From: Bacteroidaceae bacterium
GTDB lineage: Bacteria; Bacteroidota; Bacteroidia; Bacteroidales; Bacteroidaceae
Length of the DNA: 64,000 nt
NCBI GenBank assembly: GCA_017621515.1
Contig: JAGASY010000098.1
Coordinates: 1 to 64,000 of the forward strand
Reading direction: 5' to 3'
The notes under the pieces are model-generated. The model searched no databases. It worked only from the letters and a program-made list of their open reading frames with translations, and had not been told where the DNA came from. Position 1 is the stretch's first letter; every line of letters starts with the position of its first letter. The position numbers were made by a program, and so were the translations under genes. Positions 1-11,600 of the stretch are shown here, piece by piece.

Positions 1-173
1 CCCCTAACTTAGGGGAGGAGCCTATATACCTCACCTTGAAAAGACTATGATGCAGATGTATGGCACTGACACCCAACATGGTAACTTGGCTCCTCCCCTA
101 AGTTAGGGGAGGTGGCGCGTAGCGACGGAGGAGTCTGTCGAATACAACCTCTAAAAATTAAAACAGATTCTAA
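1..173 (+). repeat. Family C element, copy C1 (left end outside window)
   Basis: Two 15-bp palindromes, CCCCTAACTTAGGGG at 1-15 and CCCCTAAGTTAGGGG at 95-109, enclose a 79-nt core. They are followed by a terminal segment containing GCGACGGAGGAGTCTG (from 122) and an A-rich tail. The same layout, with a core of identical length, recurs at 31120-31375. The left terminal inverted repeat would lie just before base 1. No coding potential is seen. It ends a few bases before the start of the ligase gene and so forms its leader region. Confidence 0.75.
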
Positions 174-185
174 GACAACTAAAAT

Positions 186-1949
186 ATGCAACAGATAATA
201 CAAATATACAGATATGCAAAAGAGAATATCCGGACAGACCGGAAATCCTCACTATGGACAATGGGAATATCCGCCGTGCTTGTCGCCGCTCTGACTGTAT
301 TGAGTGCGATGCCCACAGAAGTTCGGTGGTCGGAAGCCGATGTCCTGTTGGCAGAAGGTATGCCTTTCCTTTGCCTGTCTGCCGCCATAGTCATATTCAT
401 CGGTTTATGGAAGCACAGCCGAAATGCCACATGGACAGACATAGCCATTTTTGCATGGATGCTATATTATATAGGAAGGGTATGGTTAGGAGCGGAATAC
501 GCATGTAGCACTGATGTGTTGAAGACAGTATGTATGTTCATCCTGTATTTTGTATCACGATGTCTGTTCTCACAAGGCAAGATGCCCCAAATCGGGATGC
601 TGTCCGCATTTCTGCTTTTAGGAATTTATGAAGCCGGGAGCGGGATATGGCAGATGTTTTTCCATACAAGCCGGCACTACAGATATATGATTACCGGCTC
701 GTTTCAGAATCCGGGCCCCTACTCCGCCTGTCTGATGACCACAGCGGTGATATGTCTGGCATGGTATAGGGAACAATCGAACAAGAAGATACAACAATAT
801 ATATTACCGCTGCTATTGCTTCCGTGTGTGCTGCTCCCTGCCACCATGAGCCGTGCAGCCATCGTGTCGGGAGGAATAGTAGCAATCTGGCTCTACCGTC
901 AGAAACTGCGAAACATGAGCATGGCGGTGAAAGCACTTGTCGCGGTGGGTGTAGTAACCGCATTCATCCTGCTCTACTTCTTCAAACAAGGTTCTGCCGA
1001 CGGCAGACTGCTCACATGGGCGGCTTCTGTAAGTACATGGCTGCACAACGTGTGGTCGGGAGTGGGCATAGGAGGTTTTCACCATGCCTGTGCAGAAGGG
1101 ATAGCACGGATGTACGGAGAGAATCCGAGGCTGGTATGGTTTGAGTCCGGAGGTGTAACCGACTATGCTTTCAATGATTTCCTGAAGATTCTTGTCGAAC
1201 AAGGCATAGTCGGTGCGCTGTGGTGCATTGCCGCAGTGGTGACAGGTATGCAGAATCTGTATCGCCAAAGCAGACCGATGTTCTATGGAACATTATCCCT
1301 GCTGATTTTCTCCATGTTCTCCTATCCGTTTGAACTGTTTCCTTACAGAACAGCCGTTGTCATGCTGGCGGCATGGAGTGCATCCAAAGGCAGCCAATCT
1401 CCTTTTAAAATAAACAAATATGCAGCGTCTGTTTTCCTCCTCTCATTGGCAGTGTTCTCTTGGTTCGTCAGAAATGAGACACGAAGAAGGAGCAAGGCGG
1501 ACATGAATATGCACTTTATCTCCGGCATATACCACCAGGCATTTATAAAAGACTATTATGAACTGTTACATACGGAACTGGACAACACCAAATTTCTGTT
1601 CGATTTCGGCAAGACATTGCGAGAGTCTGAACGATACAATGACAGCAATGCCATTCTGCGGCAAGGGACATCCATCAGCAATGACCCGATGTTTTACATT
1701 CTCATGGGAAATAACTACAGGGACATGCAGCAGAATGACTATGCGGAAACAGCCTATCTGAAAGCGTTTGCCATCATGCCCAACAGGATATATCCGCTAT
1801 ATCAGCTTATGATGATGTACCATGACAATGGAGAAACCGCCAAGGCAAAGGATGCAGCACAGAGAATCATACGTATGAAACCCAAGATTCGAAGCCGCGC
1901 CACAGATGAGATGAAAGAAAAAGCCAAAGTCGTTGCCGACTCAAAATAA
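186..1949 (+). CDS. O-antigen ligase-like membrane protein with C-terminal TPR region
   Basis: 587 aa. Roughly ten hydrophobic segments fill residues 25-430. The middle has the features of the O-antigen ligase/polymerase (Wzy_C) family: GSFQNPGPYSACL in a loop, then TMSRAA, then a large loop around residues 280-325. The C-terminal 130 residues are soluble and TPR-like (SNDPMFYILMGNNYRDM, then YAETAYLKAFAIMPN). Known members join or polymerise glycans at the outer face of the inner membrane; the substrate here cannot be read from sequence. No polysaccharide genes adjoin it. The start is the first ATG after the family C tail. Confidence 0.75.
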   Translation: MQQIIQIYRYAKENIRTDRKSSLWTMGISAVLVAALTVLSAMPTEVRWSEADVLLAEGMPFLCLSAAIVIFIGLWKHSRNATWTDIAIFAWMLYYIGRVWLGAEYACSTDVLKTVCMFILYFVSRCLFSQGKMPQIGMLSAFLLLGIYEAGSGIWQMFFHTSRHYRYMITGSFQNPGPYSACLMTTAVICLAWYREQSNKKIQQYILPLLLLPCVLLPATMSRAAIVSGGIVAIWLYRQKLRNMSMAVKALVAVGVVTAFILLYFFKQGSADGRLLTWAASVSTWLHNVWSGVGIGGFHHACAEGIARMYGENPRLVWFESGGVTDYAFNDFLKILVEQGIVGALWCIAAVVTGMQNLYRQSRPMFYGTLSLLIFSMFSYPFELFPYRTAVVMLAAWSASKGSQSPFKINKYAASVFLLSLAVFSWFVRNETRRRSKADMNMHFISGIYHQAFIKDYYELLHTELDNTKFLFDFGKTLRESERYNDSNAILRQGTSISNDPMFYILMGNNYRDMQQNDYAETAYLKAFAIMPNRIYPLYQLMMMYHDNGETAKAKDAAQRIIRMKPKIRSRATDEMKEKAKVVADSK

Positions 1950-2014
1950 GAAGTTGTTTTAATTTTATGTGTTATGATTATTGGTTTATTTATTTGTTTT
2001 TGTGGGTTATATCA

Positions 2015-2735
2015 TCCATTTTACACAATAAAAACCATATTTATTGAAATGTCAAAATGATATTCTTGAAGAAAATGATGATTTAACACTTGAAACACTT
2101 TTTTACGAATTATGAAGAGACAAAAATTTTACGTAAAATATAAAATATTGATAATCAATGAGATATAAAATTTCCAAAATTCTAAAAAAAATGCGTCGGA
2201 CGCAAAATTTCGAGCATTTTTCTTATTCTGGTAAAATATTGAGTACTAATGCGTTACACGTATTCTTGCCGTTTCCACTCCAAAAAGGCATCTTTTTTTC
2301 GCCGTTTTTCAGTTTTTGTTCAGCCACCCTTTCCAAGTTACAATTATACACTTCTTAACACTTTCGGCTGAAGCACATTGCTTTTTTCCCGGCTTCCCAG
2401 TGTTTTTTCAACCGCAACGCACTGTTTTGAAATTTTCAGCGCACAGTCGTCAAAATTACAGTGCGCAGCAAAGAAAATTACAGTGCGCCACGAAGAAAAA
2501 AACTGTGCGCTGAAAATTTGAAAACTTAGTAGTTTTTTTCAGGAACTCTTCGCCAGAGATAAATAAATGCAAACAAACAGCTTCAAAACGAAACACTATT
2601 TCACAATTCGCGAAATTTTCAGAAAAGCGTCAAAATAAGCCCCATTCTGCGAGAAAAGTTCTCCGCGTTCAAAAATAACGCATTCTGGAGAGGTCGGATT
2701 TTAACAATTGACAAAATTCAAAAAGAAAGTATTAT
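2015..2735 (-). repeat. Family A repeat, copy A1 (inverted)
   Basis: This fills most of the 1.05-kb gap between the ligase and efflux genes. Read on the minus strand it matches 11745-12560 and 30275-31095 over about 0.7 kb. Landmarks in the same order are: a stretch ending GGCGAAGAG, an array of 10-bp near-palindromes of the CAGCGCACTG type (2425-2520), a conserved TATACACTTCTTAACA block, the hairpin GCGTCCGACGC followed by a T-run (2193-2203 reversed), and ATTGATTATCAA. Short open frames inside are not conserved in frame between copies, so it is treated as non-coding. Confidence 0.8.
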
Positions 2736-2998
2736 GACTGATTTTATCAACAATAGATATAATTCGTTCATGTAAAACTTACATTATGACAAACAGAACA
2801 AGCTTCAAATACACCCCTGTAATCATAAGAAATGATTTTACAGGTTCTTCCAAATAGCGAAGTCATTATTTAATCACTAAAACATAAAATATCTATTATG
2901 CTATCAGATTATACCAAAAAATATTGAAAATACATAAAAAGGTTACAATAGAGTTCTAATTTATAACAGAATCGGAAAAGGAAATCATGTTTTTTATT

Positions 2999-3006
2999 TA
3001 TTTTTG
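2999..3006 (+). promoter_or_regulatory. Putative -7 box for the efflux operon
   Basis: TATTTTTG matches the Bacteroidetes -7 consensus TAnnTTTG and lies 24 nt before the chosen ATG of the TolC-like gene. No clear TTG is seen at -33, so the call is moderate. Confidence 0.45.
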
Positions 3007-3030
3007 CAAAGTATAACTTTAATCATTATT

Positions 3031-4518
3031 ATGTCATTACACATTAAACACAAACGATTATATGGAGCAGTCTATTTGCTGTTTGCAGTTGCTGCCCCAT
3101 CCCAATCTCAACAAATCACATTATCTGATGCCATAAAGATTGCACAGGAAAATGCTTACGATGCACAACGGGCAAGATTCTCTTTTCTTGCCAGCTATTG
3201 GACATACCGCTCATTCAGAGCAGAACTGTTGCCGGCTGTAAACCTCAACGGGAATCTGGCAAATTTCGACCATTCCATTGTGGCTGCCCGGAACTATGAG
3301 GACGGACGAATTGCATACGTAGATAACAACTCCATGTCGAACAATTTTACTTTGTCATTGGACCAGAAGATTGCTTCGACCGGAGGTGTGATTTCATTGC
3401 AGTCGTATCTGTACAGACTGGATCAGTTCACCTACAATGAGAAGACATACAATTCGCAGCCTTTACGGATAAGCTATACACAGCCTCTCCGTGCTTTCAA
3501 CTCATTGAAATGGGAGAAAAAGACTGTGCCGGTAGAATATCAGATAGCACAAAAAGAATATATTTCTGCCATGTCGGATGTAACGATACGAGTAACTGAA
3601 CTTTTCTTCAACGTGTTGTCCGCACAGTCTGATTACACACAAAGCGTATCTACCTTCCGAGACAGGGAAGCTCTGTTTGAGATAGCCAAGAAAAGGCTCG
3701 ACTTGGGCATGACCACCAAAAGCGAAGTGCTGCAACTAGAACTCTCTCTGCTGAATGCCAAAGTGGCTGTAGATAACAACAAGCTTGAGCTGGACGACCG
3801 CATGTATCAATTCTTTTCTTATATGAGGGTCACGGACTATGAGAATGCCAAGTTGGTGCCACCATACACTATCCCGAATATTCTGCTGGACATGGATGAA
3901 GTATTGCAAAAGGCTATTGCCAATTCGTCTCACACTCTGGAGCAGAAGCTGCAAATGCTGGAAGCGGAGAGAACTTTGGCTCAGGCAAAGGCTAACAGGG
4001 GAATACAAATCACATTGAGCGGAGAAATCGGGTTCACACAGACCGGTTCGACTTTCAAGGACGCTTACAGCCGATTACGGGACAACGAGATTGTGGGACT
4101 GACATTCTCGCTGCCGATTTTCGACTGGGGAGTAAGCCGGGGCAAAATAAAAATGGCGCAAGCACAGATGGAAGTGACACGCACTAAGCTGGAACAATCG
4201 CATCTGGACTATATACAGGCACTTAGAAAGAGAGTCATGCAGTTCAATGCCATGCCTTCGCAATGCCGCGATGCCTTGCGTGCCCGGGAGATTGCAGAAG
4301 AGCGTTATGATATAACCCGTAAGCGGTTTGAGACAGGAGCCATATCTGTGACAGACTTGAACACGGCTCAGCAGGAACTTGAGTCGGCGCAATCGCAATA
4401 TATCAACCAGCTGCAAACTTTCTGGACAGACTATTATACCTTGCAGAAATCAACCCTGTACGACTGGGTTCGACATGCAGACATGGAAGTAGATTTTGAA
4501 ACATTAATAAAGAAATAA
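3031..4518 (+). CDS. TolC-family outer membrane efflux channel
   Basis: 495 aa from the ATG at 3031. An upstream TTG in the same frame overlaps the -7 box, so it is rejected. Residues 1-27 form a signal peptide ending around SQSQ. The mature protein starts ITLSDAIKIAQENAY, the usual first helix of TolC-like proteins, and has two long helical halves typical of OEP domains (for example EVLQLELSLLNAKVAVDNNKL and a second block near residues 300-480). It forms the outer membrane duct for the adaptor and pumps encoded directly downstream (3-nt gap). First gene of a four-gene operon. Confidence 0.9.
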   Translation: MSLHIKHKRLYGAVYLLFAVAAPSQSQQITLSDAIKIAQENAYDAQRARFSFLASYWTYRSFRAELLPAVNLNGNLANFDHSIVAARNYEDGRIAYVDNNSMSNNFTLSLDQKIASTGGVISLQSYLYRLDQFTYNEKTYNSQPLRISYTQPLRAFNSLKWEKKTVPVEYQIAQKEYISAMSDVTIRVTELFFNVLSAQSDYTQSVSTFRDREALFEIAKKRLDLGMTTKSEVLQLELSLLNAKVAVDNNKLELDDRMYQFFSYMRVTDYENAKLVPPYTIPNILLDMDEVLQKAIANSSHTLEQKLQMLEAERTLAQAKANRGIQITLSGEIGFTQTGSTFKDAYSRLRDNEIVGLTFSLPIFDWGVSRGKIKMAQAQMEVTRTKLEQSHLDYIQALRKRVMQFNAMPSQCRDALRAREIAEERYDITRKRFETGAISVTDLNTAQQELESAQSQYINQLQTFWTDYYTLQKSTLYDWVRHADMEVDFETLIKK

Positions 4519-4521
4519 ATC

Positions 4522-5604
4522 ATGTATAACCGGAAAATTATATATATCGCCTGTTCTTGCGCGCTCTTGACAATGATGTCATCATGCAAGGAGAATGAGA
4601 AAAACGCTCCTGAGGTTTCTGAACAGGAACAGACCATCGTAGAAGTAGATACCCTGTCATTACGTTCACAGGTTTTCTATAAACAACTGTTGTGTAACGG
4701 AAAACTGACTGCTATCCGTAAAGCAGACTTGCAATGTCCCAAGCAAGGGGAAATATTACAAAGTGTATCGGTCAAGAACGGTGACTATGTGACGAAAGGA
4801 ACATTGTTGGCGACTATCGACATACAAGACAAGATGGCGGAACTGGAAAAAACAAAACACGACTTGGAACGCGCCAGAGTGGAGCTGCAAGACAAACTCA
4901 TCGGATTAGGTTATGACGAGGATTTCAGCAAGATACCTGCTGATGTGCTGCATCGCGCAGAAATCACATCCGGATATTATTCCACTAAATTCCAATTGGA
5001 AACGGCGCAGAAAGCCATAGAAGACTGCCGCCTGTATGCTCCTTTTGACGGAAAGATTGCCAATCTGGAAGCACGTGCCCATCAAGCCGGTTCCAAATTC
5101 TGCACACTTATCGACGACTCCTTTTTCGAGGTGGAATTTAAGATACTGGAAGCAGAACTGCTGTTTGTCAAAGAAGGACAGACGGTGAGAATATCTCCGT
5201 TTATCAGCGAAGAAGAGTCATATAGCGGAACCATCACAGAAATCAATCCGACTATCGACGAGAAAGGTATGGTCAAGGTGAAAGCAAAAATCAAGAATAC
5301 ATCTTCCACATTAATGGACGGGATGAATGTGCGTATCATTGTAGAAAATGCCATTCCGGACATGTTTGTCGTACCGAAAGAATCGGTGGTGGAACGAGAC
5401 GGCTATCACGTGATCTTTTTATATGATTCCGATACGAACCACGCTGTGTGGACATACGTGGATATAGTTTACAGCAATCTGAGCAGTTTTGCCATTACCG
5501 GATGCGCCGGGAAAGAGACAGAAATTCATGAAGGGGATGTTGTCATCACTTCCGGAAATCTGAATCTGGCAGACGAGACAGAGGTAAGAATCAGTGACAA
5601 ATAA
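4522..5604 (+). CDS. RND efflux periplasmic adaptor (membrane fusion lipoprotein)
   Basis: 360 aa. The N-terminus is a lipoprotein signal with a lipobox ending SSC (Cys22), so the adaptor is probably lipid-anchored. It then shows the HlyD/AcrA layout: a biotinyl-lipoyl half (SVKNGDYVTKGTLLATID), a short helical hairpin (MAELEKTKHDLERARVEL), the second lipoyl half (CRLYAPFDGKIANLEARA), and a beta-barrel/membrane-proximal region. It links the RND pumps to the TolC-like channel. Second gene of the operon; 21 nt separate it from the first pump. Confidence 0.9.
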   Translation: MYNRKIIYIACSCALLTMMSSCKENEKNAPEVSEQEQTIVEVDTLSLRSQVFYKQLLCNGKLTAIRKADLQCPKQGEILQSVSVKNGDYVTKGTLLATIDIQDKMAELEKTKHDLERARVELQDKLIGLGYDEDFSKIPADVLHRAEITSGYYSTKFQLETAQKAIEDCRLYAPFDGKIANLEARAHQAGSKFCTLIDDSFFEVEFKILEAELLFVKEGQTVRISPFISEEESYSGTITEINPTIDEKGMVKVKAKIKNTSSTLMDGMNVRIIVENAIPDMFVVPKESVVERDGYHVIFLYDSDTNHAVWTYVDIVYSNLSSFAITGCAGKETEIHEGDVVITSGNLNLADETEVRISDK

Positions 5605-5625
5605 GTTGATATTAAGGATAGCACA

Positions 5626-8600
5626 ATGTTACGAACACTTATACATCGCCCCATTGCTCTCACGATGGTGCTGATTGCAATTACGGTTGTCGGTATTCTG
5701 TCACTGACATATATTCCGGTATCGCTGATGCCGGAAATTGATATTCCAAGAATCACAGTGCAAATGTCCAATCCCGGTGCTTCTGTAAGCAAGGTGGAAG
5801 AACAGATGGTGACACCTATGCGTAACCAGCTTTCACAAGTGGCGGGACTGAAGGAGATTGAAACATTGTCCCGGATGGATGCCGGTACTATCACACTTTA
5901 TTTTGAACCGGGCACAAACATGGACTTGCTCTTCATCGACGTGAACGAGAAGATAGACCGTGCCATGAACTCCATGCCTAAAGACATGGACAGACCGAAG
6001 GTGATGAAGGCAAGTGCAATGGATATACCGGCTTTCTATGTCAACATTACGGGCGGAGCAATTGAACAGACTTCCCGCCTTGCGCTCAATGTGATTGTCA
6101 AGCGCATTGAACAGCTGCCGCAGACGGCAATGGTCGATTACAGCGGTACTGTCGGTACGGAGATACAATGTGTACCGGATATGAGCAAGCTCGAATCTCT
6201 TGGACTGACAACTGATGCCATAGAGAATGCCATCAGTGACAATAACATTGTGCTTGAAGCTCTCAGTGTGCGTGACGGCATTTACCGATATAGCATTCAT
6301 TTCGATTCGCAGATTCTGAATAAAGAGGACATAGAAAACATTTACATCGGTCATGAAGGAAGAATCCTGCAACTGAAAGATGTTTGTGAAATCGTGGAGA
6401 AGCCGGCTGTGCGAAATGGCATCGTAAGAAGTGACGGAGACGATGCCATCACTTTGGCTGTCATCAAGCAGAATGATGCGCAAATGTCTGATTTGCAGGA
6501 AAGCATGGACACACTTCTGCAAGAATTGCACAAGGACTATCCGGACATCAAATTCCAAGTCACACGAGACCAGACCCAATTACTGACATATTCCATCAGT
6601 AATCTGGAGTGGAACCTGCTGCTTGGCGCATTGCTTGCCTGTGTCATTCTCTTTGTCTTCAATGGCGGATGGCGAATACCGCTACTAATCATCATTTCCA
6701 TACCACTGTCTTTGATTCTGACATTGTTAAGTTTCTACTTGCTACATATCTCCATCAATGTCATATCTCTTTCCGGACTTATCTTAGGAGTCGGCATGAT
6801 TGTTGACAATGCCATTATCGTGATTGACAATATCAAACAGAGAGAAAATGTCATATCCGGAACAAAAGAAGTGTTCATGCCTATGCTCAGTTCCGTACTG
6901 ACGACATGTTCCGTATTCATACCGTTGATATTCCTTAGCGGAACAGCCGGAGCACTCTTTTACGATCAAGCTATGGGAGTGACAATAGCCCTGTTTGCTT
7001 CTCTTATTGTCGCATCATTGGTAGTACCGGTATATTACTATACATTATTTAAAAAGCAAACGCACAACCGGAATCCTCAAACCGGCAAGGCGGAAAGGCT
7101 GCTGTTGAAAGGATATGAGCCGGCGATGCGCTGGACACTTCGGAATCCGAAATATTGTACTTCCCTTTTGTTGCTGACCATTATTCTCATTGTGGCACTT
7201 TTTCCTATAATAAAAAAAGAGCGGATGCCGTATATCGAGCAGAATGACGCACTGATGATTATAGACTGGAATGCCGGCATTTCAGCAGAAGAAAATGACC
7301 GGAGAGTACAAGAATTGCTGAACATGGCAGGTGCCGATATAGAGACCACGACATCAATGGTAGGAGCACAAGAGTTCATCCTTTCTCACACCAAGGATAT
7401 TACGAACAGCGAGGCAATAGTTTATCTCAAGGCGCATTCAAAGGAAAGTCTGGACTCTGCCCAAACATCCATCAGCCAATACACGGAGAAGCATTATCCG
7501 AAAGCCAGAGTAGAGTTCGGTATTGCAGGCAATATCTATGACATCATTTTCCAAACTGACAAGCCGGATCTGGAAATCCATCTCAGAAAGGCGGAGGGCG
7601 GACGACCGTCTGTGGCTGAAGCAAGAAGATGGGCAGACAGTCTCAAACAGAAGTTCCCGAACATTGGCATACAACCGGTGACAACGGAAGAGAACTTGCA
7701 ATATGTGGCCGATCCGCAGCAACTGGCATATTATCATGTATCCTACCAACAGCTATATCGCCAGCTGAAAGAATTGGTGGGCAGTAGCAAAATATATGAA
7801 ATTGCCAACGGAACTCAGCATACCCCTGTCATCATCGGACAGGACAACAGGGATGCCGACGTCGTCATGCAACAGTTCATCACCAACAATGAGGGTATAA
7901 ATATTCCTCTGTCTTACCTTGTCGAGCCACAAAGAATAGAAAACTTCAAGCGACTCAATGCAAACGGAGAAGGAGAATATTTTCCTATAAAGATAGAACA
8001 TGCAACGGACAAGGACATTAAAAGCATCATGGCATATTGCAATCAACTGTCATACGGAAAGTCGTCTTCCGACAGTCAAGAGACAAAATGCTCTTTTCAT
8101 GGAAACTACTTTGACTCCAGAGAAATGATTCAAGAACTTAGCATGGTGCTTCTGGTCGCTATATTACTGCTTTATTTTATCCTTGCAGCTCAATTCGAAA
8201 GCCTTCTGCAGCCTGCCATTATCCTGACAGAAATTATTGTGGATGTCAGTATAGTCATGCTGATGCTGTGGATAGCCGGCGAATCGCTTAATATTATGTC
8301 AATGATTGGTCTTGTGGTCATGAGTGGTATCATTATCAATGACTCTATATTGAAAGTAGATACCATCAACCATCTGTACCGTTCCGGCACCCCTTTGATT
8401 AAATCCATCATCATCGCCGGACACCGACGTCTCAAACCTATTGTGATGACTTCGCTCACCACTATATTGGCAATTATTCCTTTTCTGCAGAAGAGCGATA
8501 TGGGCTCGGCAATGCAGTATCCGCTCTCGCTCACCTTGGTCATAGGTATGACAGTTGGAACCTTGGTCAGTTTGTTTTTTGTTCCTTTCCTGTACTATCT

Positions 8601-8631
8601 GATTTATAGAAAACAATCCCAAGTAAGATGA
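5626..8631 (+). CDS. RND-family efflux pump, first subunit
   Basis: 1001 aa, close to the usual 1,000-1,050. One N-terminal membrane helix, a large periplasmic loop (about 30-325), a membrane cluster from about 329, a second periplasmic loop (about 545-830) and a final membrane cluster from about 837. The fourth-helix motif reads GVGMIVDNAIIVIDN (about 388-402), retaining the acidic residue used for proton relay in AcrB-type pumps. It lacks obvious heavy-metal (CzcA) histidine-rich traits, so the substrate is unassigned. The stop overlaps the next start (ATGA), which implies translational coupling with the second pump. Confidence 0.9.
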   Translation: MLRTLIHRPIALTMVLIAITVVGILSLTYIPVSLMPEIDIPRITVQMSNPGASVSKVEEQMVTPMRNQLSQVAGLKEIETLSRMDAGTITLYFEPGTNMDLLFIDVNEKIDRAMNSMPKDMDRPKVMKASAMDIPAFYVNITGGAIEQTSRLALNVIVKRIEQLPQTAMVDYSGTVGTEIQCVPDMSKLESLGLTTDAIENAISDNNIVLEALSVRDGIYRYSIHFDSQILNKEDIENIYIGHEGRILQLKDVCEIVEKPAVRNGIVRSDGDDAITLAVIKQNDAQMSDLQESMDTLLQELHKDYPDIKFQVTRDQTQLLTYSISNLEWNLLLGALLACVILFVFNGGWRIPLLIIISIPLSLILTLLSFYLLHISINVISLSGLILGVGMIVDNAIIVIDNIKQRENVISGTKEVFMPMLSSVLTTCSVFIPLIFLSGTAGALFYDQAMGVTIALFASLIVASLVVPVYYYTLFKKQTHNRNPQTGKAERLLLKGYEPAMRWTLRNPKYCTSLLLLTIILIVALFPIIKKERMPYIEQNDALMIIDWNAGISAEENDRRVQELLNMAGADIETTTSMVGAQEFILSHTKDITNSEAIVYLKAHSKESLDSAQTSISQYTEKHYPKARVEFGIAGNIYDIIFQTDKPDLEIHLRKAEGGRPSVAEARRWADSLKQKFPNIGIQPVTTEENLQYVADPQQLAYYHVSYQQLYRQLKELVGSSKIYEIANGTQHTPVIIGQDNRDADVVMQQFITNNEGINIPLSYLVEPQRIENFKRLNANGEGEYFPIKIEHATDKDIKSIMAYCNQLSYGKSSSDSQETKCSFHGNYFDSREMIQELSMVLLVAILLLYFILAAQFESLLQPAIILTEIIVDVSIVMLMLWIAGESLNIMSMIGLVVMSGIIINDSILKVDTINHLYRSGTPLIKSIIIAGHRRLKPIVMTSLTTILAIIPFLQKSDMGSAMQYPLSLTLVIGMTVGTLVSLFFVPFLYYLIYRKQSQVR

Positions 8632-11600
8632 AACATTCATTCTCCATACTGCTCACAATGTGCATACTGATGATTGTCGGTATTGCACTTATTCCTCGTC
8701 TCGACATTGCCGACAAGCCCCTGCCCCGCCAAGGAAAGACATTGACAATATGGTACAGCTGGCACGGAGCATCAGCAAAAGTGATAGAACAGAATATAAC
8801 CTCACGTATTGAAGGTGTGGTAAGTTCTGTAAACGGAGTAGAATCCGTAGAATCCGTTTCCTATTTCGGTTCGGGAAGTATCACTATACAGCTGAAAAAG
8901 CAAGCATCAGTGTCGAATGTGAAATTTGAAATCGCTTCGCTGCTACGTCAGATACGCGACAAACTGCCTAAAGACATGTCATATCCGGTGTTGTCCGGCG
9001 GAGAGGTCATCACAGAGAAGCTGAGAGACGAAAAGAAAAAACCTTTGCTGTGCTACCATATCCATGCAGAAATGCCGGATTATGAGATACGTAAGAAAGC
9101 GGAAAGGGAACTTAAACCTTTGCTGGAACATCTGGACGGTATCAGCAGTGTAGATATATCAGGAGGCACGGAACAATATATAGAAGTTTCATACGATGCT
9201 GCACAGCTGTCCTTGTACGGACTGACATCCTCCGACATGGAAGAAGCCATACGCAGCTTTCTTGGAAGAAATGACATTATAGGCGATGTAATGCACACAG
9301 ATGAAAACGGTGAACATGCCCGCATCGCCCTATTCCTATGTATAGACGGAGACATGTCCTCACTGGAGTCTATTCCCGTAAAAACTATTGACGACAAGAT
9401 TGTTTACTTGAATAATCTTGCCACATGCACATACAAAGAACATGACCCCGACAGCTATTACCGTGTCAACGGAATGAACACGGTCTATATGAATATATCT
9501 GTAGAAGAAGATGCCTATATCGGCAGACTGGCAGACGAAATACAACATGTCCTCGCGGAATATGAAGAAAAAGAAAAGGAAACAGCGGGAAAGACCGCCC
9601 TCACTCTCATGATGACCTACAACAGAGCGGACGAACAGCTGGCGGAGTTTAAGACACTGATTACGCGAAGCGGCATATCATTGCTCCTTCTCCTGCTTTT
9701 TGTCTATTTGTGCCGACGCGACTTGAAATATCTGAGCATCATCACTATTACTCTGCTTGCCAATATTCTGACGGCTGTAATACTATACCGACTGTTCAAC
9801 ATGCGGCTACATCCGTTCTCAATGGCTGGCATTACAGTCTCATTGGGACTAATCATCGACTCTACCATCGTCATGGTGGATCATTACAGCTACTACCGCA
9901 ACTATAAGGCTTTTTATGGAATCTTGGGAGCCATGCTGACCACCATAGGCTCGCTCATCATCATTCTGTGGCTGCCCGAATATCTGAAAGCAGACCTATA
10001 CGACTTCTCATGGATGGTGATTATCAATCTGACCGTGGCATTGCTGATCGCGGCTTTGTTTGCTCCGGCATTGGTTGACCAGATGCACTATACAAGCAGG
10101 CAAACCGGCAAGCCGCACAATCTCAAAGTTGTCAGCGGATGGAATAAATTATATGTTAAATATATCCGGTTCGTACAGCACTCTGTATGGCGGTGGGTAT
10201 TCATCACAGTCACAGCGGGAATCTTCGCATGGTCTCTCTATCTGTTTGTACGCACATTAAACAGCTACACTTATTCTCCCGCACCGGAAGAAATGAAACT
10301 CAATATCAGAGGACAAATGCCTCTGGGAGGCACAGCCAAGCAATTGAACGAGAAGGTGGAGACTGTCGAAGCGTTTCTGTCTCGATTCAAGGAAATCAAA
10401 AGATATGAGACAAACATAAGTCGCTGGGGAGCCACCATCACTGTAGAGTTCAAGCCTGAATATCTCCACACAAGCTTCCCCTATCTGCTTGAAAATAAGG
10501 TAATCGGCAGACTGATTACAATTGGCGGAGCCGACTGGAGCACTTACGGTGTGAGCAGCCGCGGATTCAGTAATTCGCTGAACTTGCAGTACAGGGCGAA
10601 CAGCATTGAAATTGCGGGATATGATTATAACCGTCTCTATCGGTTTGCAGAAGAGATATGTCAGAAACTGAAAGAAAACAGCCGGGTAACAGACATAACC
10701 ATAGAGACACCCGGACATGAGCATCAGGAAGACGAGTTGTATATGGAATATGACAAACAGATGCTTGCAACCGACAGTGTAAACGTCAATGACCTGTATC
10801 GTTCTTTGTCGAGCATACTGGCAGAACACGATATGGGCAGATACAAAACCAAAGGACGCAAGACTGACATCATTCTGCGCCCAAAACAATATGAGGATTT
10901 CGACCTCTGGCAACTGGACAATTCATTCATTAAGTCAGGCAATCGTGATATAAGAGTCTCAGACTTTATGACAATAAACCGCCGTGAAGCCAAAAACTGC
11001 ATACCTCGCAAGAATCAGGAGTATGTCCTCAAAGTGGCTTTCAATGTGTTAGGTTCATACAACTATACAAGCAAATACATCAGAAATATAGTGGCAGAAT
11101 TCAACCACAGATTCCCAGTAGGATTCCGGTGCATCAGCCGCAACTACGGATGGTATGAAGACAACGGGACACAGTATTGGCTAATAGGGCTTGTTGTAGT
11201 GATTATCTTCTTTATATGCACAATCCTGTTTGAAAATCTTTATCAGGCATTGGTCATCATTCTGCTGATTCCGTTCTCATTGACAGGCATGTTTCTGACC
11301 TACCACTTCAGCCATACGGAATTTGGTACAGGCGGATTTGCCGCAATGGTCTTGCTCTGCGGACTAACCGTTAATGCCGGCATATATCTGATTAATGAGT
11401 ACAATCACAACGGCAGGATTTTCATTAAGGCATACAACCACAAGATTGTCCCTATCCTTCTGACCGTTTCATCCACAGTCTTGGGGCTTCTGCCTTTCCT
11501 TATGGACGGTCAGAAAGAACGCTTTTGGTTCTCTTTCGCCATAGGTTCCATCAGCGGCCTACTATCCTCTGTCATTGTACTCGTTTTCGTATTCCCCGCA

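Noticed and set aside
2158..2513. Short open frames inside family A copies (2158-2513, 30669-30896, 12246-12431)
   Set aside because: Similar peptides arise because the DNA is repeated, but the frame is broken or on the other strand in other copies.
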